A program made the translations under genes and the position numbers. Of a stretch of 64,000 nt of DNA, positions 46,469 through 56,472 are shown piece by piece. The DNA comes from Mytilinidion resinicola. Its lineage: Eukaryota; Ascomycota; Dothideomycetes; Mytilinidiales; Mytilinidiaceae. Position 1 is the first letter of the stretch. Each line of letters begins with the position of its first letter. The notes beneath the pieces are model-generated. The model worked only from the letters and a program-made list of their open reading frames with translations. It had not been told where the DNA came from and made no database searches. The stretch covers positions 62,001 through 126,000 of the forward strand of contig NW_022985452.1 in NCBI RefSeq assembly GCF_010093595.1. Direction: 5' to 3'.

Positions 46469-47602
46469 ATGGCGGACGACATACCGTAATGCTAACCATT
46501 CTCTTAGGTTTCGTAAATAGAGCAGTCTAGCTAAACATTCTTAGGTCCATCGCATCTGCCGTGGTTCTCCCGGAACCTGCAGACCTTCCGCCGACCCCAG
46601 CCTCACCTCCGAATGGACTCAAACGCCGACAATCTTCCTTCTCAGAGCAGGATGGCAAGCGACGTCGACTAAGCACCGAGGACGATCCCCCAGCTCGGAG
46701 AGAATCTATACCGGACAGAGCGGCAGAGACGCGCAGGAGCGGACAGGGCAATGTTGCCGCGGTGGAGAGGAAACGGGGCCAGAGGCTACTCGGCGCGATG
46801 TTAGGCGCTCTCTCACAGAACTCCTCGTCAACCTCGCAGAGACGTCGGGCGGACATTGAGAAGAAGCAGGCGGCTAAGCTCAAGCTCCAGGAGCAAGAGT
46901 TCGACCAGAGGAAACAAGAACGACTCGACAGGCTCGTGGCTATGAGGAAAAAGGAGCAAAAGAGATTCGACGAAGAGTCGGCAAGTTGAAGACGGTTGGG
47001 CCGGGGGTCAGGGTGCTGACAACTTCTCCAGATGCGGATACGGCACTCGAATCTCCTAAACATGGCCCAATTCCTCTACACTAGGACAGAACCACGCTTG
47101 GCATGTGAATCCACTCCTTGGGACCTACGTCTCTTCCGATCGAGCTGTATCGCTAACAACTACACAGTACTACAAACCATGGGAGATCACCCCTGCCGAA
47201 GAGGACCAGATCAATACACAAGTTGACGAAGCGCAAGCAATCGTAGACCAGGAGCTGGACGACTTCAGGAGACGACGCGAAGAAAAAGAGGGGGTGGGCC
47301 CATTCGATCGAGTGGACGCAGAGACCGTAAGACCGGTGGGTTCAGTTCCCTCCGGGGACGTACAAGAGAACCTCTCTACAAGCGGAACTACTGATCACAG
47401 TGCTGCTATCCGGGTCATTGATGACTCTGAACACGATAATGGGGAGAAGGCGAAAGAGGAAGAGGCGGTGACAAGGGACGGGGCGGCCAACGACCAGGAA
47501 ACCAACTCGAAACCAGGGACCGCAAAAGATACCAGCAAGGAAACGATAGATGACGCCGGAGATGTCGTTCTCGAAGCTACAGAAGACACCGTCATCTATT
47601 GA
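46469..47602 (+). CDS. pinin/SDK/MemA-domain splicing-associated protein
   Basis: Exons 46469-46485, 46545-46980, 47032-47100 and 47168-47602 give 318 residues. It starts MADDIPSIASAVVLPEPADL. The conserved pinin core follows: VERKRGQRLLGAMLGALSQ, then a charged helix RRADIEKKQAAKLKLQEQEF and DRLVAMRKKEQKRFDEES, then MRIRHSNLLNMAQFLYTRTE and PRLYYKPWEITPAEED. Pinin associates with RNPS1 and SAP18 (PSAP complex) at exon-junction complexes. Intron 1 is GT-AG. The only joins that yield the conserved core use GC donors: intron 2 (46981-47031) starts GCAAGT and intron 3 (47101-47167) starts GCATGT, both ending CAG. GT alternatives nearby break the frame. The C-terminus is acidic and low-complexity. 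Confidence 0.88.
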
Positions 47603-48672
47603 ACATAGTGACGGCTTGGGTTCTAGGGATTGAATCTCTTCACTCACGGTCGATCCAGGACCAAGGTTGTCTTTCCCCCCTCCCTCCCCCAGCACACCTT
47701 CCCTTCCCTCTCCTAGCATACCTTTTGATGGGACCTGCCGGAATGCTTTCTTGTATGATATAAGCCTATGGAGTGCAGCTACTGCGCTATTGGGTATGAA
47801 CGGGAGGTCGGGTTATGGGTTTTGTCCTACCAGGACAGGATTGATGTTTTCAAAAAAGCGACCTCTCTGGATAGTGCCTGATACCTCCTTTTTGTATACT
47901 TCCGTCTGCAGGTCATGAGGTGCATATCTGCGGGCATTCTTTGAATTAATGCAAGCGTCCCGCAGTGGATGCAAGACAGGTTTTACAGATCTCTCTCACA
48001 ACCGTCTGGTGCTAGATGCTGCATGCAGCGAAGTGTTGTCACATATGCGGAGGGTTCCCGGTGGAATGGTTCAACCTGCTCGTCCCAAGCGCTCCGTGTG
48101 CGTACATGCACCGAGACAGCGCTGACGGCAGGATGGCCGTCGCTTCCCGGATTGCTGCACACAGTTTGGGACGAAATGCATAGAACTGCTTCTTGAAATG
48201 CTACCCTAGCAGACAATGCTAGTCCCAAATCACTCACACCTCGAATGCTCTATTTAGTGCAGTGACCTGAATCCACACATTCGTAGCAGCCTTTTCACAA
48301 ATAAACCATACGGAGACGCCGATTCACTGAATCGCCCTTGCTTAGTCTATTAATCGCGCGCGAAGAGGAACAACAATGCTTCGAAAGCCTCCACCTTCCT
48401 CTCTCAGATCACAGGATTGTGCCTCGGTCCCCCGAGGACGTCATCACTAAAAATCCAGTAGTCCGCACACCTCGCTCTTTCAATCCGCCATGCCTACAAA
48501 TCCAAAGCACCGCTATTGTACCTATATTTCCTAGCTCTAGCTTCTTACTATTGGTGTGATTTCCTCCTCCCTCTACTCCCATCATCTTACGTTGCTGTGC
48601 TGTGTAACGCCGTTATCTCCGCGATAAAGCACACCATATATATCGCCGCGCAGCTGCAGACGGGTGGCCGTT
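47603..48672. other. intergenic, no supported gene
   Basis: 1.07 kb with a C/T tract (47670-47720) and an atatatatcg element about 35 bp before the epoxide hydrolase start. No gene is seen. Confidence 0.5.
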
Positions 48673-50247
48673 ATGGCTATTAAGCCTATTGATCCTGTCT
48701 CCGATATGCGAGTGGCGCGTAAAACGGCGCTGCTGAATGGGCAACCATATCATTATTTGTATGGGGAACCGCAGGGTCCGTCTAAGGGCACTGTGTTCTT
48801 GGTAAGTCGATTTATATATTCACTGTGGTGTCACTTGTGATTGGACTAGGTGATTTCGAGGTGCCTGGAGCTACACAGGAAAGACTGCATCGAGGCTATT
48901 GGGGTTTGAAGCTAATTGATCGCGCAGATTCACGGATGGCCCGATCTGTCAATGGGATGGCGGTATCAGATTCCCTTCTTCCTTGAGAGGGGTTTCAGAG
49001 TTGTGGCGCCGGACTTGATGGGCTTTGGGGGGACTGTAAGTGCTCGCTTTATCTGCTTGAAGCATATCGTGAGAGTCGGTGGGGAGCTATGTCTAAGCTA
49101 TTTTGCAGGCATGCCCGCGAGTACCGCCAAATAAGATCAATTTGTTCGGCTACAAGAGAGCTGCAGATGATATCGCAGAGCTAGCGAGGCAGCTTGGTGC
49201 TCCGAAGATCATACTGGGTGGACACGACTGGTATGTTGCTTGTGTACCAATGTGTAGCGATTTTAGAATTGGTGCTGACAGACTCTTCAGGGGAGGATTC
49301 GTGGTCTGGCGAACTGCGCAATGGTAAGGGTATCGAACGTATGACCAGGAAGCAACTACAGAAATGCTGATTCTTGTAGGCATCCTGAGCTGGTTTCTCA
49401 CGTCTTCTCCATTTGCACGCCATACACAGAGCCGAAAGAAAAGTTCTACCCAACGGAAGATCTCGTGAAGGGACCAGTACCACAGTTCGGATACCAGCTG
49501 CATCTCGCCGGTCCCGAGGTCGAAGCTCACATCCAAACCAAAGTTCAGATCAGGCAGTTCCTCAATGGCATGTATGGTGGCAAAGGACCAAACGGTGAGG
49601 TGATCTTCTCTCCGGAGAAGGGAATCCTGTTTGAGAACCTACCGAAGGTTGGGAAGTCCAGGCTGTTCAGTGACAAAGTATGTGCCATCAGACTATCTCA
49701 CGCCACCACTGTACTACATGCGATGTGTCGAGGATGCCCAGCCCAAGGAAGCGGTTCAGGGAAAGCCGACTGGGAATAGTAGAAGGATACAAGAGACTGA
49801 TCAGAATACAGGAAATGGACTACTACGTCGATGAATATTCCCGGAACGGAATGCATGGAACCTGTAATTAGGAAACACTCACTGCCTCCGAATGACATGG
49901 CTAACCTAGACCTAGTAAACTGGTATCGCCAGCGGAAGGAAAATTGGGAAGAAGACCAAGCGTGAGTAGTATATCTGGTGAAGTGATTGAATGAAATTTC
50001 TGACCGAGAACCTAGCCTTTTGGGTGAGAGGAGCTACATCAAAATCCCGACATTGTTCATCGCAGGGAAGTTCGATTCAGTCCTGTTACCGTCCATGTCA
50101 GAAGGAATGGAAAAGTATTTAGCGAATCTGACGAGAGGAGAAGTCGAAGCGACGCATTGGGCCCCAACGCAGAAGCCAGAAGAGGTCAATGCGATCATAG
50201 GAGACTGGTTGGATCAGGTAGGGTTCGGGAAGAAGAGCTCGTTGTAG
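48673..50247 (+). CDS. epoxide hydrolase, alpha/beta-hydrolase fold
   Basis: Eight exons (48673-48801, 48928-49035, 49109-49230, 49291-49323, 49380-49677, 49812-49863, 49916-49961, 50016-50247) give 339 residues. Soluble epoxide hydrolases open epoxides to diols by an Asp nucleophile and a His-Asp relay. Visible: oxyanion motif HGWPD (45-49), PDLMGFGGT, nucleophile elbow GGHDWGG with Asp119, lid region with YYVDEYSRNGMHGTLNWYR, acid Asp283 (AGKFDSVLLP) and His310 (THWAPTQKPEEV). All seven introns are GT-AG; each was placed by frame and family motifs. The 33-nt exon 4 is notable. The segment 49678-49811 could hide alternative splicing, but the join DK-EMDYYVDE fits the family. It may act in detoxification or lipid epoxide metabolism; substrate unknown. 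Confidence 0.92.
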
Positions 50248-52151
50248 ACCACGTTAATCAGATCTCGGAATGAGGTCGATTTGATCCTGGCCGCAGTTTC
50301 CCATCATTGAAGCGATGAGGATGATTCCCTCCCTGACCAGAGATTGCGGCTCAAGGCTATATCTTGGTATTGGTCCGATGTCGGGACCGGCAGTTCAGGC
50401 AGTGTATGCAAAGACGAACCTTAACTCCAAAAGAAGATGCCTGGCCACACGTGGTGCAGGATTAGCTCTGTTTTTTTCTTGCCCTGGTCAATAGTGATGG
50501 GAAAGAAAGATGCAGCTGATAAAGAGTGATTAGATGCATGAAGTACTAGAGATGTTCCGCAACTGCGTGCCCAGTGATTCGCGATATGCAACAAAAACAG
50601 CGACGAAGAAACGGCGAAAGAAAGCATGAATCCTAGAGCGTGGGAGCCAGTAGTATTAGCATGTGCTTGTGAGTGCTGACCCTACCACCGGGTTCTGTGC
50701 TAGGTGGGCCTGACGGGTATCTCTGGTAGCTGGGGAGCTTCGGATGAACAACAGGGCCTACTGATCCATTCTAGCGTTGATCTCGCCGAGATGCACGCTA
50801 TTCGCCCCTAGAACAGAACGATACGCCCAGTACTAGAACCGTCGGCGAAGCTTGCTCCAAGAACATGCCGGAGCCCACACTCCGCTTCTCGTCCCTGGCA
50901 GCCGGCGTACGGCAGCCCTTCCACGAGGCTCGCGAGTCTGCTCGACCGGGTATGCCTGATCTGCTCGCCCTGTTTTCTGGGTAGAGGGCGAGTAACACTA
51001 ACACCGCTTCCTCGAAGCATCGAGACCTGCATAAGTGTCGGGAGAAAGTATTGGGGAATGCCCGTACTGTGGACACCGGTGCCATGTCGTGATAGTCCGG
51101 GCGACCAGCAATATAAAACTTCATGTTCTTATCAGCGGCGGCGCTGTTAGTAATTAGCATTGACGTCTTCAAGCTGCCGGCAGAGAGTATTCTACTCAAT
51201 CAGAGAGCCTTCTGGGGCGGACTTACTCATGAACCCTCCTCGCCGCCGCACACCACGAAGCGTCTCCCCGTCGTCCGCCAGATATTCCCGGGAGCGTCCC
51301 GGTCTGCCGCTGCATAAAGATCATTCTGAACCAGGTTCGCTTGCAGTCCATGGTACGAGGACTACCGGGATCGCGGCATCTACAGGCGCTGGACGTCTGG
51401 TAAGCTCGACCTGCACGATGTCCCAGCACACCGGGAGCCCCTGGAGATGAAGTCAGTCCTTGGTACAGAGCGGCGCTGGAGTACTGTTTCCAAGGCATCC
51501 CGCTGCCTGCCGCCATGCTCCGCGAGATTTCATCCATTGAAGGGCAGATAACAAGCATTCCCCGTGGCCTCTAGTCTGGTCGGTCATCGAATGGACGCGC
51601 GCACGCTAGGTGTAGAGGCCGACGGCGTGCTGTTTAATGACAGGTGGTTGCATATCAGGCTGAAGGTTGGCGAAGCAATGGACCCACTGCATGCCTCTCG
51701 GCACTGCCTTATCGCTATTTCACACGGACTGCCGATAGACAGCACGCAAGCGCAAAACAGCCAACGAGATTCTAGGCGTCGTGGTCCTCGGAGGGCTAAG
51801 GTGCTGATCCGGGAAAAGTGAACAGTCCGCTTGGGGCCTCTAGCCACATTTATATACAGCGTAACGGGAAAAAGCAAAGGCTACGCGAGCATCCCGTCGG
51901 CCCCTGCTCCACGGGAGAATGATTCGAGAATGATTTGCCCAGCTAATGACGTGGGCGCTCGTCCCTTCATGGCCTTCCACTATCTCTCCGATGCATGATC
52001 CAGAAACAGGAGCCAGCATGGGTTCTCGTGGTGATCGTGCAATCATGCCGACAATCTATAACTACGCCCTCCACTCTCCCGTGGGGTTGCGAGACAACCA
52101 CCTTCCTTCCGCTTCCAGGCCGTTGAATATCTACCTACATCCTCTTTAGTC
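50248..52151. other. gene-free 1.9-kb stretch, possible relics
   Basis: Numerous overlapping frames of 60-130 codons occur on both strands (for example minus 50798-51199 and 51223-51558). Their GC content is coding-like, but they have no recognisable motif and no consistent splicing, which could mean a decayed gene. I cannot identify what it was. The last 100 bp are the promoter of the dehydrogenase. Confidence 0.4.
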
Positions 52152-53534
52152 ATGGCCCCTTCAGCATTAGCGGATATCTATCCAATCCCAGCGAAGCACT
52201 ACGGCAAATCCTCTATTCAAGCATCGGTTCTGCATGGACCAAGGGATTTGCGGCTCGTAAGATGCCCCATTCGTTCTTGCCCCAAGCCCATAGTCCACAA
52301 TCCTTCGTGGGGGTATCTGTTGTTTGTGTAATGGCGTTGAAAGTTCTTTTAGGAAACAAGAAGCATATCAGACCCTGCCCCACATGAGCTCCAGATTGCT
52401 ATCAAGGCTACCGGCGTGTGTGGCAGCGATGTTTCGTATTACAGCAAGTTCCGTAACGGAGATCTGCAAGCTGTAGCACCGCTGTCCTTGGGCCATGAGT
52501 CCTCTGGCATTGTCGTTGCCGTCGGCGAGGCGGTTTCTGGCTTTCAGATTGGCGAGCGGGTTGCGTTGGAGGTGGGCGTGCCCTGTGACAACTGTCGGTC
52601 GTGTCAGCGAGGTCGATATAACCTTTGCCCCGGCATGCGGTTCAGGAGTAGCGCCAAGTCTGTGCCTCACTTTCAGGGAACGCTCCAGGAACGCATCAAC
52701 CACCCCGCCAAATGGTGCCACAAGTATGTTTTGCATGAAACCAAGAACATGATTGGCCCGGTGCTAACGTCGTCAAGGATTCCATCCCACGTATCGATGG
52801 ATGCTGCGGCCCTTCTCGAGCCGCTCTCTGTCGCCATCCATGCAACGCGGAGAGCCGCGATAGAGCAAGGTGACACTGCTATCGTCTTCGGCGCTGGAAC
52901 AGTTGGCCTACTCGTCGCAGCAATGGCTAAGATGTCGGGAGCTACTACTGTTTTGATTGCAGACATCGATGCTGGCAGGGTCAACTACGCCTTGCAGAAC
53001 GGCTTTGCAACGAAAGGGTACACTGTAAATCCTCGTAGCCACCTGACCGAGACTGCTGAAAAGCTTGCTACTGCAAAAGATCTTGCGTCTCAAATCGTTG
53101 AGATTGCAAGTGCCGATGAGCCGGACTTTGAGGGAGCGGACGTGACGTTCGACTGTACTGGAAAGGAGTCCTGCATGCAGGCCGGTCTCTACGTAAGCCA
53201 TATGGAAGAGATTATACACCTCTCACGACTAACTGTTGCTTAGAGCACAAGGCCTGGTGGTAGGTTGATCATGGTCGGTATGGGCACTCCAATCCAGACA
53301 CTGCCAATGTCCTCGTCTCATCTGAGGGAGATTGACATCATCGGCATCTTCCGATATGCAAACACCTACCTGACTGGAATCAAGATCTTGTCCTTCGGCG
53401 TTCTTCCAAGTCTTGACAACATGGTAACACATCGTTTCAAGGGACTTGCTGCCGCAAAGGAAGCGTTCGAGCTCGCAGGAAAAACCATGGACAAGGATGG
53501 AAATCTTGTGATCAAGATCCTCGTGGAGACATAA
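52152..53534 (+). CDS. zinc-dependent sorbitol/xylitol dehydrogenase-type MDR enzyme
   Basis: Exons 52152-52256, 52353-53192 and 53244-53534 give 411 residues. Introns GTAAGA...TTTAG (96 nt) and GTAAGC...CTTAG (51 nt) are both phase 0. The medium-chain dehydrogenase/reductase fold is clear. Catalytic zinc ligands are Cys58 (GVCGSDV) and His83-Glu84 (LGHES). Structural zinc cysteines are 113, 116, 119 and 127 (PCDNCRSCQRGRYNLC). The Rossmann motif is VFGAGTVGLL, and the polyol-dehydrogenase LLEPLSVAIHA segment is present. Enzymes of this group oxidise sorbitol, xylitol or L-arabinitol with NAD+. The protein is some 50 residues longer than typical sorbitol dehydrogenases, with an enlarged stretch around RFRSSAKSVPHFQGTLQERI and another around TETAEKLATAKDLASQI. 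Exact polyol not decidable from sequence. Confidence 0.92.
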
Positions 53535-54439
53535 CCAATATCCTAGACATTGACGCGACTATGTGTTTGTCCGGATCATATAATCAGTATGTACTTTGGT
53601 GGAATAGACGAAGAGACGGGTTAGACTCGCTAGCAAGTGATTGGACTGGCGTTAGATCTATTTAAAGAATGAGTGCGGATAATACAGTCTTAAGAGCACG
53701 AGGACTAGAGTAATGGTCTTGACTAAAACGATATAGCTAGATGATCTCAGGAATTGAGAGAACGATTGATTGATTCACTGAAATAGCTGACCCCAAGGAT
53801 TGGCGCTCGCGTTTGGAGGTCGTTGGACGCTAAGTTCTGTTTGATGGCCCTACGTTGTTCTAGTTTATACCTACTACTGTAGATGAACATGATAACGACT
53901 GCACTGTTAATGATGCCGCTGCAAGGGTAAAGAGGTTGAAGGAGAGCTCAAGATCGCGAAAAACTTCCTTCTCGGCGGCGGCAAAACGAAGCTGCGAGCC
54001 TCCTCTTCTGGCAACTCTTGGCAACTCTTGGCAGCCGTGAGCAGCTCGAAAAAGTGTGGAGTCCTGTGCACCCACCGCTAAGTCGGTGACATAGACATAT
54101 TTGCTCTTGAAAAACTCCTGCAAAATACTAGTTGACAGTGCGATTCACGTCCCGGTGTCAAATTCAAGATAGGAGGTGCTGTTGCTGAGTTATTTAAGAA
54201 ATGGTGATCAAAGTTGGACAAGTCGCAAAATTGTCGCCGAGCAATGTGCCGGAGATAACACGGACCATACCGGAAAAAGGTGCAGCCGACGTCACGTCAC
54301 GTGTGGGATCATTAACATCTAGGCAGCTCCCCCACATTGCTCTCCATCAAAGCTCTCAGTTCTCTCCACCACGCTACCTCGTTTTCTTTTTGCTCTCTAC
54401 GCCCTCCTCACCTCCGTCTTTCTCCCTTGTAGCTTCGCC
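53535..54439. other. intergenic, no supported gene
   Basis: 0.9 kb. It contains a small direct repeat (ggcaactctt twice near 54010) and, in the last 150 bp, the pyrimidine-rich leader of the CSN6 gene. An 87-codon minus-strand frame (53860-54123) lacks features. Confidence 0.5.
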
Positions 54440-55874
54440 ATGGCGACAGGACCACTGAACCCACTGCTATCCACCGCCCGCGCATCGGACACCAGCCCAG
54501 TGGTACAACTGCACCCACTTGTCCTCCTCACAATTACCGACTCCTTGACGCGGCACACTCTGCGCAGACTACCAGGTCCTGTAGTTGGCGCCATTCTTGG
54601 ACAGCAAAATGGACAGGAAATCACAATGGAGGTGGCCTTCCAGGCGAAGCTCAACCAGAACGACGCGGGCCAAGCTGTGCTGGACGATGTATGGTTCGCT
54701 AGCCGGCTAGAACAATGTGAGTATTATGCCTTATTATTTCATAGCAGTAAAGCTAACCTTGCTGCAGACAAGGACGTCCACAAAGTACCCGCCCTCGACC
54801 TAGTCGGCTGGTTCACTCTAGGCCCCTCCACCGGACCCCAATCCCACATGCTCCCAATCCACACGCGGATACAAGAGCTGTATAACGACTCCCCGATTCT
54901 CCTAATGTTCCACCCTGGGGACGCTATTGCGGAAGTCAAGGCTGGTGGGAAGCTACCTCTGACCCTCTACGAGAGTATCAACGAGACCGGGCCTGTCATT
55001 CTAAATGACAAAGCTATGGACATTGATGGTGCGCCCACGGGCAAGCCAGTCAAATTCCGGGAGCTAGTTTACACAGTTGAAACAGGCGAGGCAGAGATGA
55101 TTGGTGTGGACTTCGTCGCGCGAGGTGGCGGCAATGCAACCGCCGTAGAAGGCACAAAACCTAAAGCCTCATCCCCCAAATCCGCCCCCGAAGCCTCCGA
55201 AGAAAGCAGCAAAAAGGGCAAAGGCAAAGCAAAAGAGGCCTCAAAAGTCGAAGGCGCAATCGACGAATCATCCGTCCTAACCGCCGAAGACGAAGAGAGC
55301 ACGTCTACCCCTCCACCCAACCAAATAACCCCTAGCTAACAGACTACCTTCAGTCCTCTCCTCCCTGATTGCTAAATCCAACGCCATAAAAATGCTCTCA
55401 ACCCGCATCACCCTTCTCCGCCGCTATCTAGCCTCCCTCCCGCCCTCCTATCTCTCCGACCCCTCTCTCCCTTTCATCAACCCCCCCGCCGATGCCACCT
55501 CCGCACTCCCTCTGAATCACCCCATCCTCCGCTCCATCTCCGCCCTCCTCGCCCGAATCCCTATCCTCGCGCCCCCCGACTCCGCCGCCTTCGCTCGTGA
55601 GACCCAAGAGGAGCAGTCAGACGTCCAGCTCGTAGCGCTGCTCGCGTCCATCGCCGGCTCCGTGCAGTCCGCCAAAGAAGTCGGGCGCAAATTCAATATC
55701 GTAGACACAGCGCGGTATCAAGGAAAGAAGGGGCTCGTGGGCATGGGCATAGGTAGTATGGGCATGGGGGGCCCACAGCTGGGAATGGAGGACGGAGGCC
55801 AATACTTCGATACCGTTATGGGCGGTGGGAGCGGCGGCAGGATGCTGCGGGAGCGCCCAGGAAATTACCATTGA
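54440..55874 (+). CDS. csn6: COP9 signalosome subunit 6 (MPN domain, non-catalytic)
   Basis: Exons 54440-54716, 54768-55298 and 55354-55874 give 442 residues. CSN6 pairs with the CSN5 deneddylase in the COP9 signalosome, which regulates cullin-RING ligases. The MPN domain covers about residues 20-150 (VQLHPLVLLTITDSLTR; GAILGQQNGQEITMEVAF; DLVGWFTLGP). The JAMM metal ligands are absent, as expected. A charged Lys/Ser/Glu linker is followed by the C-terminal helices (LSSLIAKSNAIKMLSTRITL; DVQLVALLASIAGSVQSAKE). Intron 1 (54717-54767) is 51 nt, GT-AG, and has no in-frame stop. Intron 2 (55299-55353, 55 nt) is best read as GC-AG: donor GCACGT, branch CTAAC, acceptor TTCAG, giving EDEEILSSLIAK. 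The GT alternative would leave a 40-nt intron without a usable branch site. Confidence 0.9.
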
Positions 55875-56472
55875 GAGCGTTGCAGATAGGTCGGCGCAGT
55901 GTCCCTTTCAGCGATGGCATAGGTGGGCATGGGATGCGGCGTTTTTTGGTATCACGTGCAAACGAGGAAATGGTCGGTCGATCTGAGGGGCTTTGGTGCT
56001 AGAGGTAGTTGGTGGGGGCTCTCGGAATTGATCTGGGGTTTACAAAGATGCGATTGAGGCTTCTTGCAAAGGACTCTCGGACCCGGGATAGAAATGAATA
56101 ACAGAGTTAGAAAAATCACCCTTAATTTCTCCGACTTACGCTCGCCTGCAGAGACTGTGGAAACTACTGTAGACTGGACTGACGAGACCTAGCTCCAATG
56201 GGCCTCTATCGTATCACGCGTATATCCTACAATGATAACTTCGAGGACTGAACCGAGCAAAGCTCCATCCCAACTCAGCGCTATCTCTCGGAATGCATCC
56301 AAGCCGATATCCAACAAAGCAGAGAGGAACCCCAATGACAAAACCAACCCGCTTCTTCAAAAATCAGCAAGCCAACTTCAGAGCAGCTCTGCCTCGCTCT
56401 CCTAAACCCCCTCACCTTCACCTCTCCCCAATCATAACGTCCCACACTCCCCTCCTACGACCGCACCCCCAC
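55875..56472. other. convergent intergenic region
   Basis: 598 bp between the ends of CSN6 (+) and the 676-residue protein (-). Both 3' UTRs should lie here. No gene is seen. Confidence 0.5.

Noticed and set aside
55301..55344. GT donor (GTCTAC) with CTAACAG acceptor for CSN6 intron 2
   Set aside because: In frame, but leaves an intron of about 40 nt whose branch site overlaps the acceptor; the GC-AG reading fits length, branch spacing and protein better.
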